DNA of 64,000 nucleotides from Viscum album (Eukaryota; Streptophyta; Magnoliopsida; Santalales; Viscaceae): positions 550,247,219-550,311,218 of the forward strand of contig OY728166.1 of assembly GCA_963277665.1 (NCBI GenBank). The letters run 5' to 3'. The position numbers and the translations under genes were made by a program. Positions within the stretch are counted from its first letter, which is position 1; each line of letters begins with the position of its first letter. The notes under the pieces were generated by a model. The model was given only the letters and a program-made list of their open reading frames with translations. It did no database searches and was not told where the DNA came from. Shown here in pieces: positions 26,600 to 40,160 of the stretch.

Positions 26600-27560
26600 T
26601 GGAGAACAATTATAATAGAACTAATGATTCCCTATGTGGTCACAGTTGTGGAATGATCTAGGTTGTGTTGTAAACTCTTGCTTTATGTGGTCAAGAGAAC
26701 CACATTAGAAACATCCTAATTGTCTCTTTCATCATGGTGGAAGTTTAACTTATTTAGATATCAAATTTTAATTTTCACAACCACCTTGGAGGTAAATTTC
26801 TCTTTTCATATTTCCCCTTGCATTAAATATCCCAATATTTCCTATGGGTATCAACAGAATACCTCCTCCAATAGTTCATGATATAACTTTTTTAGCCACC
26901 TTTAATTTATTTACCGTCTCTATATATAAAATAATATTGAGAATAGATATATTTTATAAAATATTCTACAATATCCCGGATTCAAGGATGTGTTCCTTCA
27001 AGGAAACACTATCCAAAAACTCATGTGTGAAGAATACTAAATTCCTAAATTAAGCGTCATGCATAGTGATAGTGAAATTTTCCTTCTTCAGGATGAAAAA
27101 GTATGTCCTTATCTAAATTTTGGAATGTATTATGATAGAATTGTTTGATGAAAAATTCCTCAAAATCCTCCAAACATGGCCCTTGATCTATATTAGCATG
27201 TACCACTGGATCCCACCAATGGATTGCAAGATACCCAAGTATATACATCACCGGCTTGAATTTCAGTTCCACTGGTGTGCCTATGAAATAAATGATAGAA
27301 TTATTCATTCTTAGCCACACCTATACCTTTTATGGTTTAGAATCACCCTAAAAGATGGGTGGATTTTTCTTCTATATTTGGAATGAATGACCAACATCCA
27401 TTGGCACATCTATCTGATTCCCTCTTTACATAGCCTGAAATTTATTGAAGATAATATGAACCAGCTTTGAGTTAACCTATGACTCATTTTCAACCACATT
27501 AATTGTATATACTTCTGGTTGGTTTCTAAAATTCCTACCAGGATCAATTTTCGAAACAAC
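26600..27560 (-). pseudogene. gag: E2 gag remnant with degenerate zinc knuckle (internal copy 1)
   Basis: The open frame 27,057-27,320 on the - strand holds the capsid core. YLAIHWWDPV and LEDFEEFFIKQFYHNTF fit the retrotransposon gag text A.yWW.......sWedFke.F..kFfp.svr, and EEGKFHYHYA follows for the kQG..sv.eYea block. At about 26,665-26,712 a knuckle-like text C-F-stop-C-G-S-L-D-H-I-K-Q-E-F stands where CxxCGxxGHxxxxC should be. It has Asp for Gly and Phe for the last Cys. The + strand open frame 27,120-27,314 is the shadow of this gag. Confidence 0.8.
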
Positions 27561-28130
27561 ATCAACTTGTTTAGTTTCACTCTCTTATAATTGATGGCTT
27601 GAGAATTTCAAATTATACCACAACAACTATCAAAATATTTTTTTACAAAATCATCCTTTGTCAAAATTCAACTATTTTTTAATATATTAACATTATTTGG
27701 GAACATAAATCCATTTTAAAAATACCTCTATCATGATCTTTTTCAAAATATTTCTGTTGAACAAACATTCAATTTTTTTCAAAAATCAACACTCTTTCAC
27801 AAAATATAATTCATTACTCAAAATTATGTATACACTCCTAATGGGAAGTCATTACCCTAATTCATTGAATAATCATCTCATAAAATAGACCCATGAAAAA
27901 AATATTTCAAAATCCTATATGTGTCCCCAAAACTCTTATGTACCCTAAACCCTAGTAAAATGATATTCAGTATAATAAGGTTAGTTGTGTGTTTTTGTTC
28001 TATACATTTGATGTTCTAATAATCCTAACCCTTTCTATGATCCAAATACATGGAATAGACATGAATGAAATTCAACTTCAAGATCAACATCACTTATGAC
28101 CAGTTGTCCCATATCATTTTTGGATTATAC
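27561..28130 (-). other. E2 5' leader and start of gag (internal copy 1)
   Basis: Between the 5' LTR and the readable gag core, in sense direction. No motif is seen. Confidence 0.4.
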
Positions 28131-28145
28131 AAATCAGATAAAACA
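28131..28145 (-). other. E2 primer binding site candidate (initiator tRNA-Met type)
   Basis: Directly after the sense end of the LTR the - strand reads ATGTTTTATCTGATT. It keeps the TATC and GA of the usual TGGTATCAGAGC site in register but differs at several bases. Position favours the call; the sequence alone would not. Confidence 0.4.
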
Positions 28146-30169
28146 TGTAACATCTCACCCCATTCTCTTTGGCTTGAGAGGGTTGAAGGGAATTACATGG
28201 CCTTAGGAGACATTCCCATGAAGCCAAATTCTAGAAATAAGTGCTGAAAAAGATTCAATACATGAATGGGATGATTTGCCTTTTAATAATAAAACCACTA
28301 ACAAAACAATACATTTCCTAAAAATGACTATATGATTCCTAAATAAATGAAATACAACTCAACATTTAATTTATCAAAATCATTCTATAATCAATTACCC
28401 TTTGTGAGGACTAAAATATAATAGTAAATAGTATATGAAAACAATTAAAACTCAAAGACCACTATAAGAATCCATGGTCGAGAAGATCCATGTTCTAATA
28501 TCACCAATGAGCCTATGTATCATGAGATATTTCGAAAGACATGAGATATTTACCTTTTCCAATGTTATATTAGATGAAATCTACAAAATCACCAATGTTA
28601 CGAAATAGAGGTGAGTGCTAAAACTCAATAGGCATTCCCCAATGACTTCCCTACTCACGACACTAGGATAAAACATGGTATAAATGTTTATATAAATGAA
28701 TTTATGTTTGTATCATTATAAAACAATATATAAAAAAATATTATATAATTCTACTGTATATAATTTTCCACAGTAATCACATAAACAATTCATTAGATTA
28801 ATTACCATTCCATTTTTTCATAACCCATCCCTTTCCACACAACCATATATACATCCATGCATAAAGTCTATATAACTCCCTATACATGTGAGTGGTCAGA
28901 CATCCTTATACTAATTTTATCATGGTAGACCACATTGATTGGGTTACCTCACAACCTTATCTATCCCAACATTTTTATGGTGGTATTTCACACCCTCATC
29001 CATCCTAATACAAATGAACACAGTCCAAAAAACCATTCTAACTCATACCTAATCAATTTGTGTTCAAAAAATTCCGTAAACTATAATAATTTTTATTGAA
29101 AACATTTTTTATTCCATGTACAAGAAACAAAAATTATTTTAAAAACATCAATTTAAATTCATGTTATTAAAAACACATTACAATGACATGCCAATTTCCA
29201 AATTTCCACAAACCTTCACTCACTAGGGTTTCAAAAACTATTTCGCATCGAATAAACAATCAATATCAAAAAATGTAATTAATTAAAAACTAATTCTTAT
29301 TGTTATAAAATATAGGAGTCCAAAATGAAGCATCCTAACTTGATATTTTCAGCGAATATGAAAAATGAGAAAAAAAATCACAAAACTAGATTTAATATCC
29401 ATGAACCAGGCTTAGATCTTTCCCCCTTTCTACAAAATGACCAAATCTAAACATATTTGGCATTGATAACATTATAATTACCCACAAAAGGTGCATATTT
29501 ATGAAATTTTGAGAGATAGAGAATTTGACATAAGAACAACACCATGAATTATCACAAACAATGACTTTATAGGAGAATCAAACTTTAACACTGTAAGGAA
29601 ATGCACCAAATCAACTCCACATTCCTTGGGAGTGGTTTTAAAACATTGGAGAGACTAAAAACCTATGTTAGGTCCATTTAGGGTAGTCAAATTGGGAAGT
29701 TAGACATAAAAATGATTTTGATCCCCAATTTAAGGATCTAACTATCACCCATGCATAGTTTACAAACATGTTTAGGAAACAAATTCACTAACCATGAAAT
29801 ATACATAGCTGAGAGGATGAAATTCACCTTATCATATGGAATGGTTTCCAATTATTCTCAAACCATGCCAATGACACTATCTCAAAATGACCAAATCCAT
29901 TTTTCAAGGTGCACAATTTCACATTAGTGGACACATGGTTTAGGAAAATTGTCCAACACCCATGTGTCATCCCTTCTCCCCTATCTCACTGGGAATGGTA
30001 TCCTATATGTGTTTATCAGTTTCAACAAACCGCAAACAACTCACGAACATATTGAAAATCCCATAAACTATAAAAAATGATCTCAAAAAAATCTCAACCC
30101 TCACCCAACCAATTTATATAATTAAAATGAATAAATAAATGGTGACTTTAAAAAACTGAGGGTTTTACA
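28146..30169 (-). repeat. E2 LTR copy 2 (shared between the two internal regions)
   Basis: It is bounded by TG at 28,146 and CA at 30,168-30,169 and is 2,024 bases long, ten more than copy 1. In sense it starts TGTAAAACCCTCAG and ends GAGATGTTACA. It serves as 5' LTR for the complete internal region (22,956-28,145) and as 3' LTR for the second internal region that begins at 30,170. Confidence 0.8.
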
Positions 30170-31141
30170 TTCTCACCTCCATTGGCCTTTCTATACTCAA
30201 AAAGTATCAAACCACTATTACCTCAAAAGAGTTCCAGTCATTACACTATCATCTCCTTCTCTTGATCCCACGACTCTTCAAGAATCTGACCATGATTCCA
30301 CAAATCCCACACTAGACATATTCTTTTTTCCATGCTAGACATTCTCTTTACTATCCACAATCCACACCGGTATATGTACCAATGAAGCATCAAACTCTAG
30401 GTCAATGTGATTTCATATTATTTCATGGTTAGGATGAGGATGATACATTTTTGAATGAGATATGTAGAACACATTGTGCATTTCACTGAACCATGGTTGT
30501 TATTCCAACAAAAATTCCACCTCTCCCACCCATTCTGGTACCTCAAAAGGTCCTATTAATATATGGGATAACATGTGGTGCTCCCCAAATGTTTATGTCC
30601 TATCCATGGAGAAATATGTACGAATAAATAATCACTAACTACAAAAAATATAGGTCATCAACAATGATCTTCATTTGTTTTATTATGACTCAGATCTATC
30701 TTCATCCATTTACAAATCAATTGGATCTTCTATATTGTCTCTTGAACTAGGTTTGGAACTAATAGAGAAGTTGCAGTAGTTTCCACAAAACAAAGTAGAT
30801 AACCCAAAGGATTACAATAAAATGATTCAAAATGAACCATTTGTATCAATTCTTAATAGCTATTGTTATATGAGAAGTCCACAATTGAAACATGATCTTC
30901 TCAAGAGCCACTATAATTCATTACAAAAGAAAGAAACATACCTTGTAATGTTAGTATCATTCTTTATCATTTCCTATTCTTATGAGGACAATATGTCATA
31001 CTAATATCTACTTAGTCCTAATGGATTTGTGTAAGGATTTACAATAATGAAACGTGAACCACGTATCTCTGTCAAATTCGATTGAAACTGGCATGACATG
31101 CCTCTTTAAAACATCTCAAGTATAGAATTATTATATATTGT
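30170..31141 (-). pseudogene. E2 second internal copy: chromodomain and integrase part, cut by E3
   Basis: This stretch aligns in DNA with 22,956 to about 23,920 of the first internal copy, starting with the same TTCTCACC next to the LTR. On the - strand near 30,250-30,330 the chromodomain reads LWNHGQILEESWDQEKEM. That is closer to the consensus LWrnhgveEATWElE.eM than the first copy. The match stops abruptly at 31,141, where E3 begins, and resumes at 63,840. Confidence 0.8.
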
Positions 31142-33628
31142 TGTTGACACTCTATTTTGTCAATGAGTCTAAAAATGAAAAATGGAAATACATTAGAAAG
31201 AAGATGAAAAAACACATGATGAATATCAATATTTTCAAAGGCATGAACATTGGATCTCCCTAGTCATACATAGGGGAAATTGGTGTGCAGAATACGTGTG
31301 TTCTCTTATCAAGTGCACTAAAGGTCCTATTTTTTATAAATAGAGCCTTGGGGCCTTCATTTGTAGGAAAGAATTTCCCTGAATCTCAATTGCTACTATA
31401 TTCCACTACTTCTTTGCTAGATTCTTAATAAGCATTGATGGTATTAATTTAACATCTATAGAAGAGGAATTAAAGTTAGATCTTAGGCCATAAGTCCTTT
31501 TAGTGTTTTAAACCCATAACACTTGCATTACTAAAGAACTCAACCTCATTGAAACATGAACCCTTGTGTTCAACTTATTCCTTTCTTAAGAACATGAGAA
31601 CCCATCTTCTATGATCAGCTATGAATACTTTTGAAGTATTTACAAAAGTGTTTCCAAGTATTAGCTTATAGGTTGTTGGTCACTTAAGTGACAATCAAGT
31701 CCCCCATGTATACTTGCACACCCAAACATTCATTCCAATACCTACTTGGGCACCCCTATTTGATTCACTTATTCTCCTCTGTCTACAAGACATCAATTCC
31801 TCCTCAAATCAATTCATGAAAATTCTTCTTCTTTATTGGATTCCTTATCAAAAAAAGTGATTCTATCGAGACATAAACCAAAACCTCTTGACTTATAAAA
31901 CCTTTGGAAAAGACACATGAGCGTGTCTCTAATTTGGGATTTTATATCCATAATAAGTGGTTTCGCACAATTGTTTCACAATGGGGATAGGATTCATGGA
32001 GCATCTAGGGGATTCTCTATCCATTGTCACATGAACCATTATCCAAATAATAGTGATGGGAATTTCCCAGTTTTGAAGAGGGTTTGGGTTATGACTTCTC
32101 CCTTCTCAAAGATACCCAGAACCTCAGGTCCATGGCATGGAAGGTACAGTTCACAATTGCTTATCCATTCAAGTGAATGAAATGTCCCCCTACCCTAATA
32201 GTATCAATTTTAGCCCAACCATCCTTGTCTAATCCCCTAACCTTCATCCCTTCATCCATTAAATAGACCCTTCTCTATTGTAAAGGGAACATGGGGAAGG
32301 CTCTTCGCCTTTCCCTAGTCCACACTGGCCACCATAGGTGTTCCCTCTTCCACCAGGGGAGGAGGAAAAGTGTGTGTGTCATTGTTGAATCACACAAATC
32401 CTCTTGTTTCTCACATCAGGCCTGATTCACATGTGATTAGAGATTCGTTATGATTATAACATTTTCACAAACACTCACAGTGAATGAACTACGGGATCTC
32501 AAATTCCCACCATAATCAGGATACATTGGAAGCCTTCTCAGGGCCCAAGCTCACTAGATATAATCTTCAATAATCCATCCCCAATTAACAATATATGGGA
32601 ATCCTCCTTATGAATAAACCCCCAATTGAACTCCCAAATCCTGAAGTCTTATTTTTCAGGATGTATGTCCAATCTCATTTCTCTCAGAAGACTATACTCT
32701 TTTTTGAGAGATATAAAACTATGTTGGATTTGATTACTATCCACATGGGATACGGAGGAAACCTCCCTGTTGTTCATACCCAGCACTTCTAATCCTCCCT
32801 CTTCTACTTGGGCCTTATTCCAAACATGGTCTAATATTACATGGAAACCCATATTATTTCCATGTTCCTTGAGATATTTTGGCTTAAGTCCCACACTGAT
32901 CATTGAATAATAATTTTTCACTTATATGTCTTTACCACATGACATTAAATTGTATGACTAGGCCTTTATCACTTGACCAAAAAAGATACGAGGTGTCCCA
33001 TTAAGCATAACCAAACTATGAGGGGTATGATTCCTTTCACAAGGATACATAGATAGCCCATTTTATCTGTACGATCCCAATATAAAAACAAACCTTCATC
33101 TCCCTAGATAATAATAAATTATAGAGTGCCCCACTGAGTGGCATAAAAACTTGTATCATCATAAATATGATAAAATGAATCATTAAGTAGTATATGATAG
33201 GATACCAATGATGGAGAACCTTGAATACATAAGGATAGCTTCATTAGTGAAGTAAATTGAATACATATGGATTATTGTAAATTATAAAAATGTTAATAAG
33301 GGATTGAAAATTCCAAGGGAAACAGATTTCATACTTGGTGAATTAATAAGGATTCTTGAAAATATCACAAATTTAATAAGAGAGCCCCAGAGTAGACAAT
33401 ATTTTCCCCAAAATGGGTGTGATGAGTCAAAACTCCCATCCAATCGACCAATGTACATTCTTAAGTATCATAATGCTAAAACATAACAAACAACTTCCTT
33501 TATAATGTATGAATCTTATGTATAATGAAATCTTGGTTCTTTCCAGTTCCTAGAATAAATCCAATGGAAACCACCTGGAAGTAGTGATTCTAACAACTAG
33601 AACACACCTTTCAAGGAACTAAAAAACA
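31142..33628 (+). repeat. E3 5' LTR
   Basis: It runs from TG at 31,142 to CA at 33,627-33,628 (2,487 bases) and matches 61,318-63,839 along its length. Both copies carry the same start TGTTGACACT and the same end text AAGGAACTAAAAAACA. By eye the copies agree at about 70 percent of positions, so the insertion is old but younger than the E2 tandem it interrupts. Confidence 0.85.
31335..31342 (+). promoter_or_regulatory. E3 5' LTR TATA box
   Basis: TATAAATA, followed by a GC-richer GAGCCTTGGGGCC, lies about 190 bases into the LTR. The same box and following GGGGCC are at the matching place in the 3' LTR (61,545-61,552). Conservation in both copies supports a promoter role in the once-active element. 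Confidence 0.6.
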
Positions 33629-33632
33629 AAAA

Positions 33633-33650
33633 TGGTGAACCATACATGAA
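33633..33650 (+). other. E3 primer binding site candidate
   Basis: TGGTGAACCATACATGAA starts five bases after the LTR end. Tat elements often prime with tRNA-Arg, whose site starts TGGCGACTCC. The first six bases agree except for one C to T change, and the rest is weak. Confidence 0.4.
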
Positions 33651-36600
33651 TCCTTAAACAATTTCATAATGTTAACTATATATTTGGAACCCATCAATTG
33701 AGAATGGAAGGAAAATAAAAGTATTCAATCACACATTTATCCATTTAAAATATTTCGCTTTAATGGAATTTGTTGTTGTTGTTTCTTGTTGTTTTATCAA
33801 AACACTCTTAAGTCCTAAATGTGTTTCATCAAGAAAAAATATGTTAATATCCAGATAGATGCACATGATATATCCTCATCCATGGGAATGACGTTACCTC
33901 CCTCCCAGCATATTTAACACTGGGTCTCCAATTTGTTTGTAAAGAAGTACCGTCAGCACGGTACAATCCCATCCTTTGAGTTGGCCTGAAAGGCTCTCCT
34001 GGTGAATAACAATCCTCGATCATTCGGAAAATGAATACCAATGATAAAGAAGCAGATGGATCCAACCATTATCATCAACCGATTTGAGTCTTTATTCCCA
34101 TAACATAACAACCTTCCCCTAACATACTAAAGGGAGGTAGATCAAGAGGTTACTCAAGGTCTCTATTAAAGGATGTAGGGGTCTTTCCCAAGGACTCCCA
34201 CAAACAATTGAGGCCAGAAAAAACTTGTTGTAGTGAACCCCCATTGTTATGTGGGTGTTCCCTTTTGAAATTCAGCTCAAGTTCCCTAGACCCACGCATT
34301 CCAGATGAACCACTGAGGATAATGTCTGGTTAAATGGGATAAGGTTCTTACATCTCCCCCCTCCGGAGAAGTCTATCAACCGAACATGATGGAAAACAAT
34401 GAGCCATCACATACACCTTCCCGTACATATTCTATTTCCCATCAGAATTGTATGGAAGAAACATTACAATACCACCAGACAAATCCGATGGTGTATCATG
34501 AATAGGCACATATACCTATTAACAAATTATCATCTTGTCTTAAGGATCTTCTTACTAAATATAATGACGCCCTCCAATCAAATATGGTGGCAACTGGTGA
34601 ACATGAACATACACCTTCTTACAATCACAACTTTTACAACCAGTCGTGCCTAGCTGGAATATTGGGAGTCCATAAACCAGGCATGATGGAAAAGTCAAGC
34701 CTTCAAACCATCTCATTAGCAAACACCTAGAGAAGTCAGTTGAAAATCTCTAATGACAAATCTAGGACAGATCCAACTATCTTCCCTCATACATGAGTAC
34801 TATAAATACCCATTGATATGAAAAGGAGGATAGGATCATTCACATCCACCTACTCGAAATATATAATGGACATATATTCATTTTTTAGCCAATTAAGTCA
34901 CCAAAACATTTTAATTAATGGTGAAAGGGAAGACACTAATTCGTTCCCATATTCTAGATGCATCCCAGAATATTATAACAAAAAGTTCTAAATTACCAGG
35001 GGAACAGACACATAAACATATCCCCACACCTGGGATTCCACATCAGCATGTCATCCTTGTGTAGATACACACCTCTATTCTAGTCTAGGATGATCTTGGG
35101 AATACTCCCCCACATCATATGGACAACAAGATCATGAACATATACTCATTCCAATTAAAGGTAATCGGTCTATTCTAGTGACCACTCCAAGGAAGGCACG
35201 TACACCTTACCATGATAACCACATCTCCCAATAAGTCGATTCATCTAAGTGTAATTGAATATCCAAGAAGAAGTCTCACAAAACACTATTGAAAATAAAT
35301 AGTTCATACGAAATATGACTCCCTTTAATGCTGGAGTTTATGAAGCCCTCAGACATGTATTTATTGATGCAAAAGATATGACCCTCTCATTACCAAAATA
35401 TGGGAGTAGTAGTAGTAATTATGAAAACTCTCCATAGAACACTTCATCATGAAGGATTACTTCAGTTGAATTTGGTTAATCCAGGGATCATATCTCCATA
35501 TGAGAGTCGTGAGAACCCTTTGTGTGGATAGAATACCAAGGTTCAAAATGATTTATCCCTTGATGTAATCCACCATGGTGTTACTCCTCATGATGAAATT
35601 CACTGATAATATACTCTCTATAATAATATTTTTCATTATCAATACAATTCTATAATTGACAATGTAGTGATGACAAATCCCTCCTATCTTAAGGCAATGC
35701 AAACACAAGGTCAACCATGTTTGATGCCTAGTAATTGACAAGAATAATACTTTCTCAACTAGAAGAAATATTAAGGAAACATTCAGTCTAGAGATTCCAC
35801 TTTTTTTAGACCACGTGGAGAAAACTCTACTGAAATTGGATGATGATATGTTAAAAATGAGAAAACAATTGTCTAAAGCAGAAATACTAGTCAGTTATAG
35901 CATTTGGAAATTTATCAATACAACATTATATAATTGATGGTTGAATATTTCATTAATGATGTCCACCTCAACATGCAAAATACTATTTTTCATCTGAAAT
36001 CCAATGTATTATCTTATGATTAATACCAATATCATGTAATGGTAATAGAAGGGTTGAAATGGAAATTGAAATGGAATCTCTCTATTTTTGCCAAAATACA
36101 AAGTTTGGATAACAGTAGAAAACCCATTAGTGAACATTCCTCAATGATTTAAAGTGGATAAGACAGTTAAATTCTAACACCCCATCTGGTGTTCGTATCA
36201 GAGGATGTGGTGAACATGAATAATTTCATTTAACTGCACTCTATAATTAGCAAAGCCTTCCAAAAGATGTATCATTAAATGTAATTTCCCACGGTGATCA
36301 ACAATCAACTGATTTGGTATGTAATCTAATGTACGCTCAATGTGAGGCCTCAACTATCTATCATCTGAGTCAGACACAATGAAAACAATTTTTCAGTTAA
36401 TTTTACATCATGCATCTGATAATCTTGAGTAGACCTCCCTCGTTAAAAATATATACCATCAGAAAATTCCAATTTCTGAAATAGCATAGCGATGTTCAGA
36501 AACAAATGATTTGAGTGGATTTCAGATAATTCACAAAGCTAATGTCTAAACCAAAATTTGTAAAATCAGAAGAGAAACTGTGTGAATCTTAGGCATAACA

Positions 36601-37360
36601 GTTCAAGAGCCACCCCAACTTACAGTGATGGGGGCTTATTTAATTCAACCTGCAAATTCATTAGATAATGTTGAAATGTTTGATGATAAAGAACAAGAAC
36701 AACACTAGACTTTAGGGATAGGGGATTTTCCATATCTACAATCCCATCATCATTGAATGTTGGTTTTCACCGGGTTAGGGAATACGCCACAAAGAGAGTG
36801 CAAAAAATAAACTTTCCATGTATTCCCTTCGGGTTACAATCCCCCAAATAGTTCATGGAAATTTTTCATATAGTGCAACACATTCTCATTAAAAAATAGA
36901 GGGATAAGATCATACAAATATACTGATATAATGACATCAATGCCTTATGAATTACTGAATGTTATTAACACTACTATAGAAGATCCTCCGGAAAATATAT
37001 CTACATTAAGGGAATCTAATAATGATGTTTTTATACATAATATGGTACAGAATAAAGCAAATTAAGAAGGTGTTCATACCCAAAATAATAGTCTTAACTT
37101 GAATTTTGGTATACCCTTATGTAACCAACTCCCACTACACTGAATTTAATCTAACAAAGGGAAGGGTAGAAGTCAAATTTCCTTTCCTTTTTCCACTGGA
37201 GGAGGTAAAACTATTTCACATGAAGAAATATTTTAAAAGAAAGAAGAGGAAATGAAAGAGTTGAAAAGACTCAACATAGAGTTTCTTCTAAGTACCATTT
37301 CATCTATACTTACTCCCAAGAATATCCCCAACTTGAACATCCTATAGGAGCTCCTCATCA
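33651..37360 (+). other. E3 long 5' region between primer site and gag
   Basis: About 3.7 kb without a recognisable domain. Ogre-type elements carry a long leader and sometimes an extra frame (ORF1) here. The short frames at 34,399-34,653 (+) and 33,844-34,065 (-) are unrecognised. Loosely repeated phrases such as ATACACCTTC occur near 34,405 and 34,607, but no regular period could be established. Confidence 0.4.
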
Positions 37361-38430
37361 TAGATTATTTGTGGTAACTAAATATATGGATAATGAATTC
37401 CCTTCATTGGGTACACAACCACGACAAGATCAAAAACATCATAATATGCATGTTCTCGTGGGTTATCTAATGAAAATACCATCACCAATTCTAATGGTTA
37501 TGCTAGTCATTATAGCAGTTCAATCTCTAGTTGTTGTACCCGTACAGGTCCCAGGTCATCCAAATTTTCATCATGTTCTTATAAACCCAATTAAGTCATT
37601 AAAAACGCTATTGGAAGCTAGGGAATAAAGACATGTTCCAGTTCAACCAGAAATGAAATCTTACCCCGAATGGGTGGATCTCATCCCTCCCCCACCAAAA
37701 TTTTTGAATACCACATACCCAATCTTTAATGGTCTGGTAGATCTATAACAACACATAAAACATTTTATTTGTCATTGAAATCCCTTGATTGGAAATCCTC
37801 AATAATAAGAATCCATAATTCTTAGGTGTTTCATGTAGTCAATATAAGTACCGGATTTTTTATGGTATTCAATTTAGAAATCATGATTATTTGATAGATT
37901 AGAAGATCTATGTTAGAAATTCATTCTTCAATTCAACTCAAAGATAACAAAGTAAATAGTAATTCATGTTACCAATTACAAACAAATGGAAAATTAAAGA
38001 GTTTCTGATTTCATTTCTCTAATGAAAGGATTAATGCATTCCTTAAATCTGGCATTCCCTTACGAAGAGTTGATGATAATTTGTGTGGAAAATTTATGTG
38101 ATGAGTTTCGCACCCCACAAATACCTATGAAATACATATGAGGGTTTAGATACATTTCCTCAACTGATCAACAGATTAATGATTCCATTATGAAAACTAA
38201 GGCTAAAACTCATGTAATTCCATCATCTCTAGGAATGAGAATTGGGAAAGTAGAGGCTGCTACAGTCACACTCAAGTAAGAACCTATACCTTCTTCCACT
38301 TCAAAAAATTCATCTTATCAATTGGATCCACCTCACAAACATCAAAATAAATGACCACCTCATCATGATGATGAAATAAATCAAAGGCAGAAATAGTTTT
38401 AGGATTTATAGAACAATGTTTATTCTTTCT
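37361..38430 (+). pseudogene. gag: E3 gag remnant
   Basis: The text EWVDLIPPPPKFLN, then YPIFNGLVDL and QHIKHF, at about 37,668-37,765 fits the Tat gag entry (P.kF.mP.f.kYdGt.dP..Hl..F). VSDFISLMKGLMHSLNLAFP at about 38,004-38,063, with YEELMIICVENL after it, fits the Retrotrans_gag end (ESf.dyi.RWr.la....pPlsE.Elv..fi..L). The frame 37,371-37,628 just upstream (85 codons) may be the gag N-terminal part and is unrecognised by itself. Stops separate the blocks. Confidence 0.7.
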
Positions 38431-39790
38431 GGAATGAATATTCTCTTAGTTACATCATCCCAGCTTTGAAAAATAATTTGGTTCAGTTTCCAAGGCCAAT
38501 GAAACCAAATAAAGGATATGAAGGTATTCTGAAATATTTTTTCCTTTCACCAGATGTTGTGGATACCATTTAGGAGTTTTTGTTTTCAAATACATCCCAA
38601 AAAAATGTGTTGACTCTAGACAAGTAAAAATAAAATGTTCTTCATCCATGTAGCATGTGTTACTACTACTGATCCAGGGGAAGAAGGAGAATGGAAGGAA
38701 GTCTAAAGTAAACATGTAAAAAAATATGATGATTGTATGGTCAATAAAATGATCAACCAAACTCATTCCATTCTATGAACAGAGTTGAAAAAAATGATTA
38801 TTTCTTCTTCTACTCCCACCAATGAAAAACCACCATCATCAAAAGATCAGTCCTACAATGTTCAATCCTCAATGAATAGATGTGATCAGATGGTTAATGT
38901 GTAGTCATAAAAATATGATCATGTATCAAGGCCAAATGTTTCATTGACATTGGAATATTTCATGCCATACCCTAAAAAAATATGGGCACCTCCCCACCAA
39001 AAAGCACAACCAGAACAAACCTATCTGGTAGAATCTTCTTTAGATGAATAATTGATATTTAGTTCTATCAATGTTTTCCACTTCACAGATCCTTATGCGA
39101 ATGGTTATTCTAATTATAATGAGCTATAGTTCTCTATAACTAATAGGGGAACTAGAGGAAGAGACTATGTTCTATGATACCAGGTAAGACATCAGAATTC
39201 AAGAAGCCACTTTATTAACTCTACCCTTGCTTGAAACGTATATGCGGTAGAAATGCATTAGAGAGACCTTCAGCCATCTCAACAATAACAAGGATATTCT
39301 TCCATGCATGGAATATTATATCCTTAAAATATTATTTTGGAGGACTGATTTGAGGTTACACCATTATTCTCTCAGTATGTAGATAGACCAAGTCAGTATG
39401 ATTCAACAAATCCAGGAGTATTTCTAGTTTATACTCAGATATTGGGAACATCCACATCAGGAGGGTCAACATCCAAGGCACCTACAAAGAAACATATCCA
39501 TTCTATGAAACCCATACCTTCGGAAAAAAAATATTATGTCTTGAAATAGTGGTACCAAGACCATCTAGGTTGTCAATTTTGGATTCCTTAAAATTTTCAA
39601 AATCTTTTTGAGAAACACTAAATGTGGCTTTGTCACGTCCTCAAGAGTTTGAAATTAAAGATAACGCTTATGAGGATTACCATATAGAAAATGATCTCGA
39701 ACAGTGTCATATAGTTAAAAAATTTACGAATGAAGATGAAGATGATATTTTACAATGACATATTTGGCCCTTGTATCATTCTGTAATGGT
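38431..39790 (+). other. E3 gag-protease linker
   Basis: This is the interval between gag core and protease. It reads as low-complexity, Ser/Pro/Gln-rich broken frames on the + strand, as expected of the Tat gag C-terminus. No zinc knuckle is visible. The - strand open frame 38,455-38,766 (103 codons) is most likely a shadow. Confidence 0.4.
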
Positions 39791-39794
39791 CAAT

Positions 39795-40160
39795 GACATA
39801 GATATCTGATGAGCCATAATTAATAATGGTTCTAGAGTCAACCTCATTCATATTTTTACTCTTCATCGATTGGGCCCTACTAAATCTAACATATCTCATT
39901 ATAAATTAATGTTGCATGAATATGATAGTAATGAGTAATATCATCTGGCCTAGATTAAACTTAGAGAACAATTTGGGGAAGTTGTGTCTAATTCAGATTT
40001 CATGGTGGTTCATTAGGAGATAGCCTTCAACATTCTACTTAGAAGGGCTTGGCTACATCAACATGTAGCCCTGCCTTCATTATAAAATCAATGTCTCATG
40101 TAATGTTTCAATGGGAAAATAGGAATATTGTATGGTGACAAGGATCAATACATTGAAGTG
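39795..40160 (+). pseudogene. E3 aspartic protease remnant
   Basis: INNGSRVNLIHIFTLHRLGP at about 39,818-39,877 fits the active-site block (IDnGSSlNVmp.sTL.kLp). The catalytic Asp of D-N/T-G is changed to Asn in the readable frame. IKLREQFGEVVSNSDFMVVH and then FNILLRRAWLHQHVALPS, at about 39,955-40,080, fit i.l.iqiGp.tf.v.FqVmDi...Yn.LLGRPWiH.agAvpSTLHq. One stop lies between the two blocks. Confidence 0.8.

Larger units (their letters stand above)
20942..31141 (-). mobile_element. E2: Tekay-like chromovirus in tandem LTR-internal-LTR-internal form (left part)
   Basis: Two 2.0-kb LTRs flank a complete internal region. A second internal region follows directly after the second LTR and resumes at 63,840 beyond the inserted E3. 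The domain order, read on the - strand, is gag, protease, RT, RNase H, integrase, chromodomain. A chromodomain at the integrase end defines chromoviruses. The LTR starts (TGTA..CCC), the purine tract ending in GTGAGAA and the methionine-type primer trace fit the Tekay/Del group. A third LTR should lie beyond position 64,000. Confidence 0.8.

Noticed and set aside
34090..35240. Possible tandem repeat with recurring ATACACCTT phrases
   Set aside because: Spacing is irregular and flanks do not align well, so no unit could be defined.
38455..38766. 103-codon - frame
   Set aside because: It overlaps the E3 gag-protease linker in antisense and resembles nothing known.
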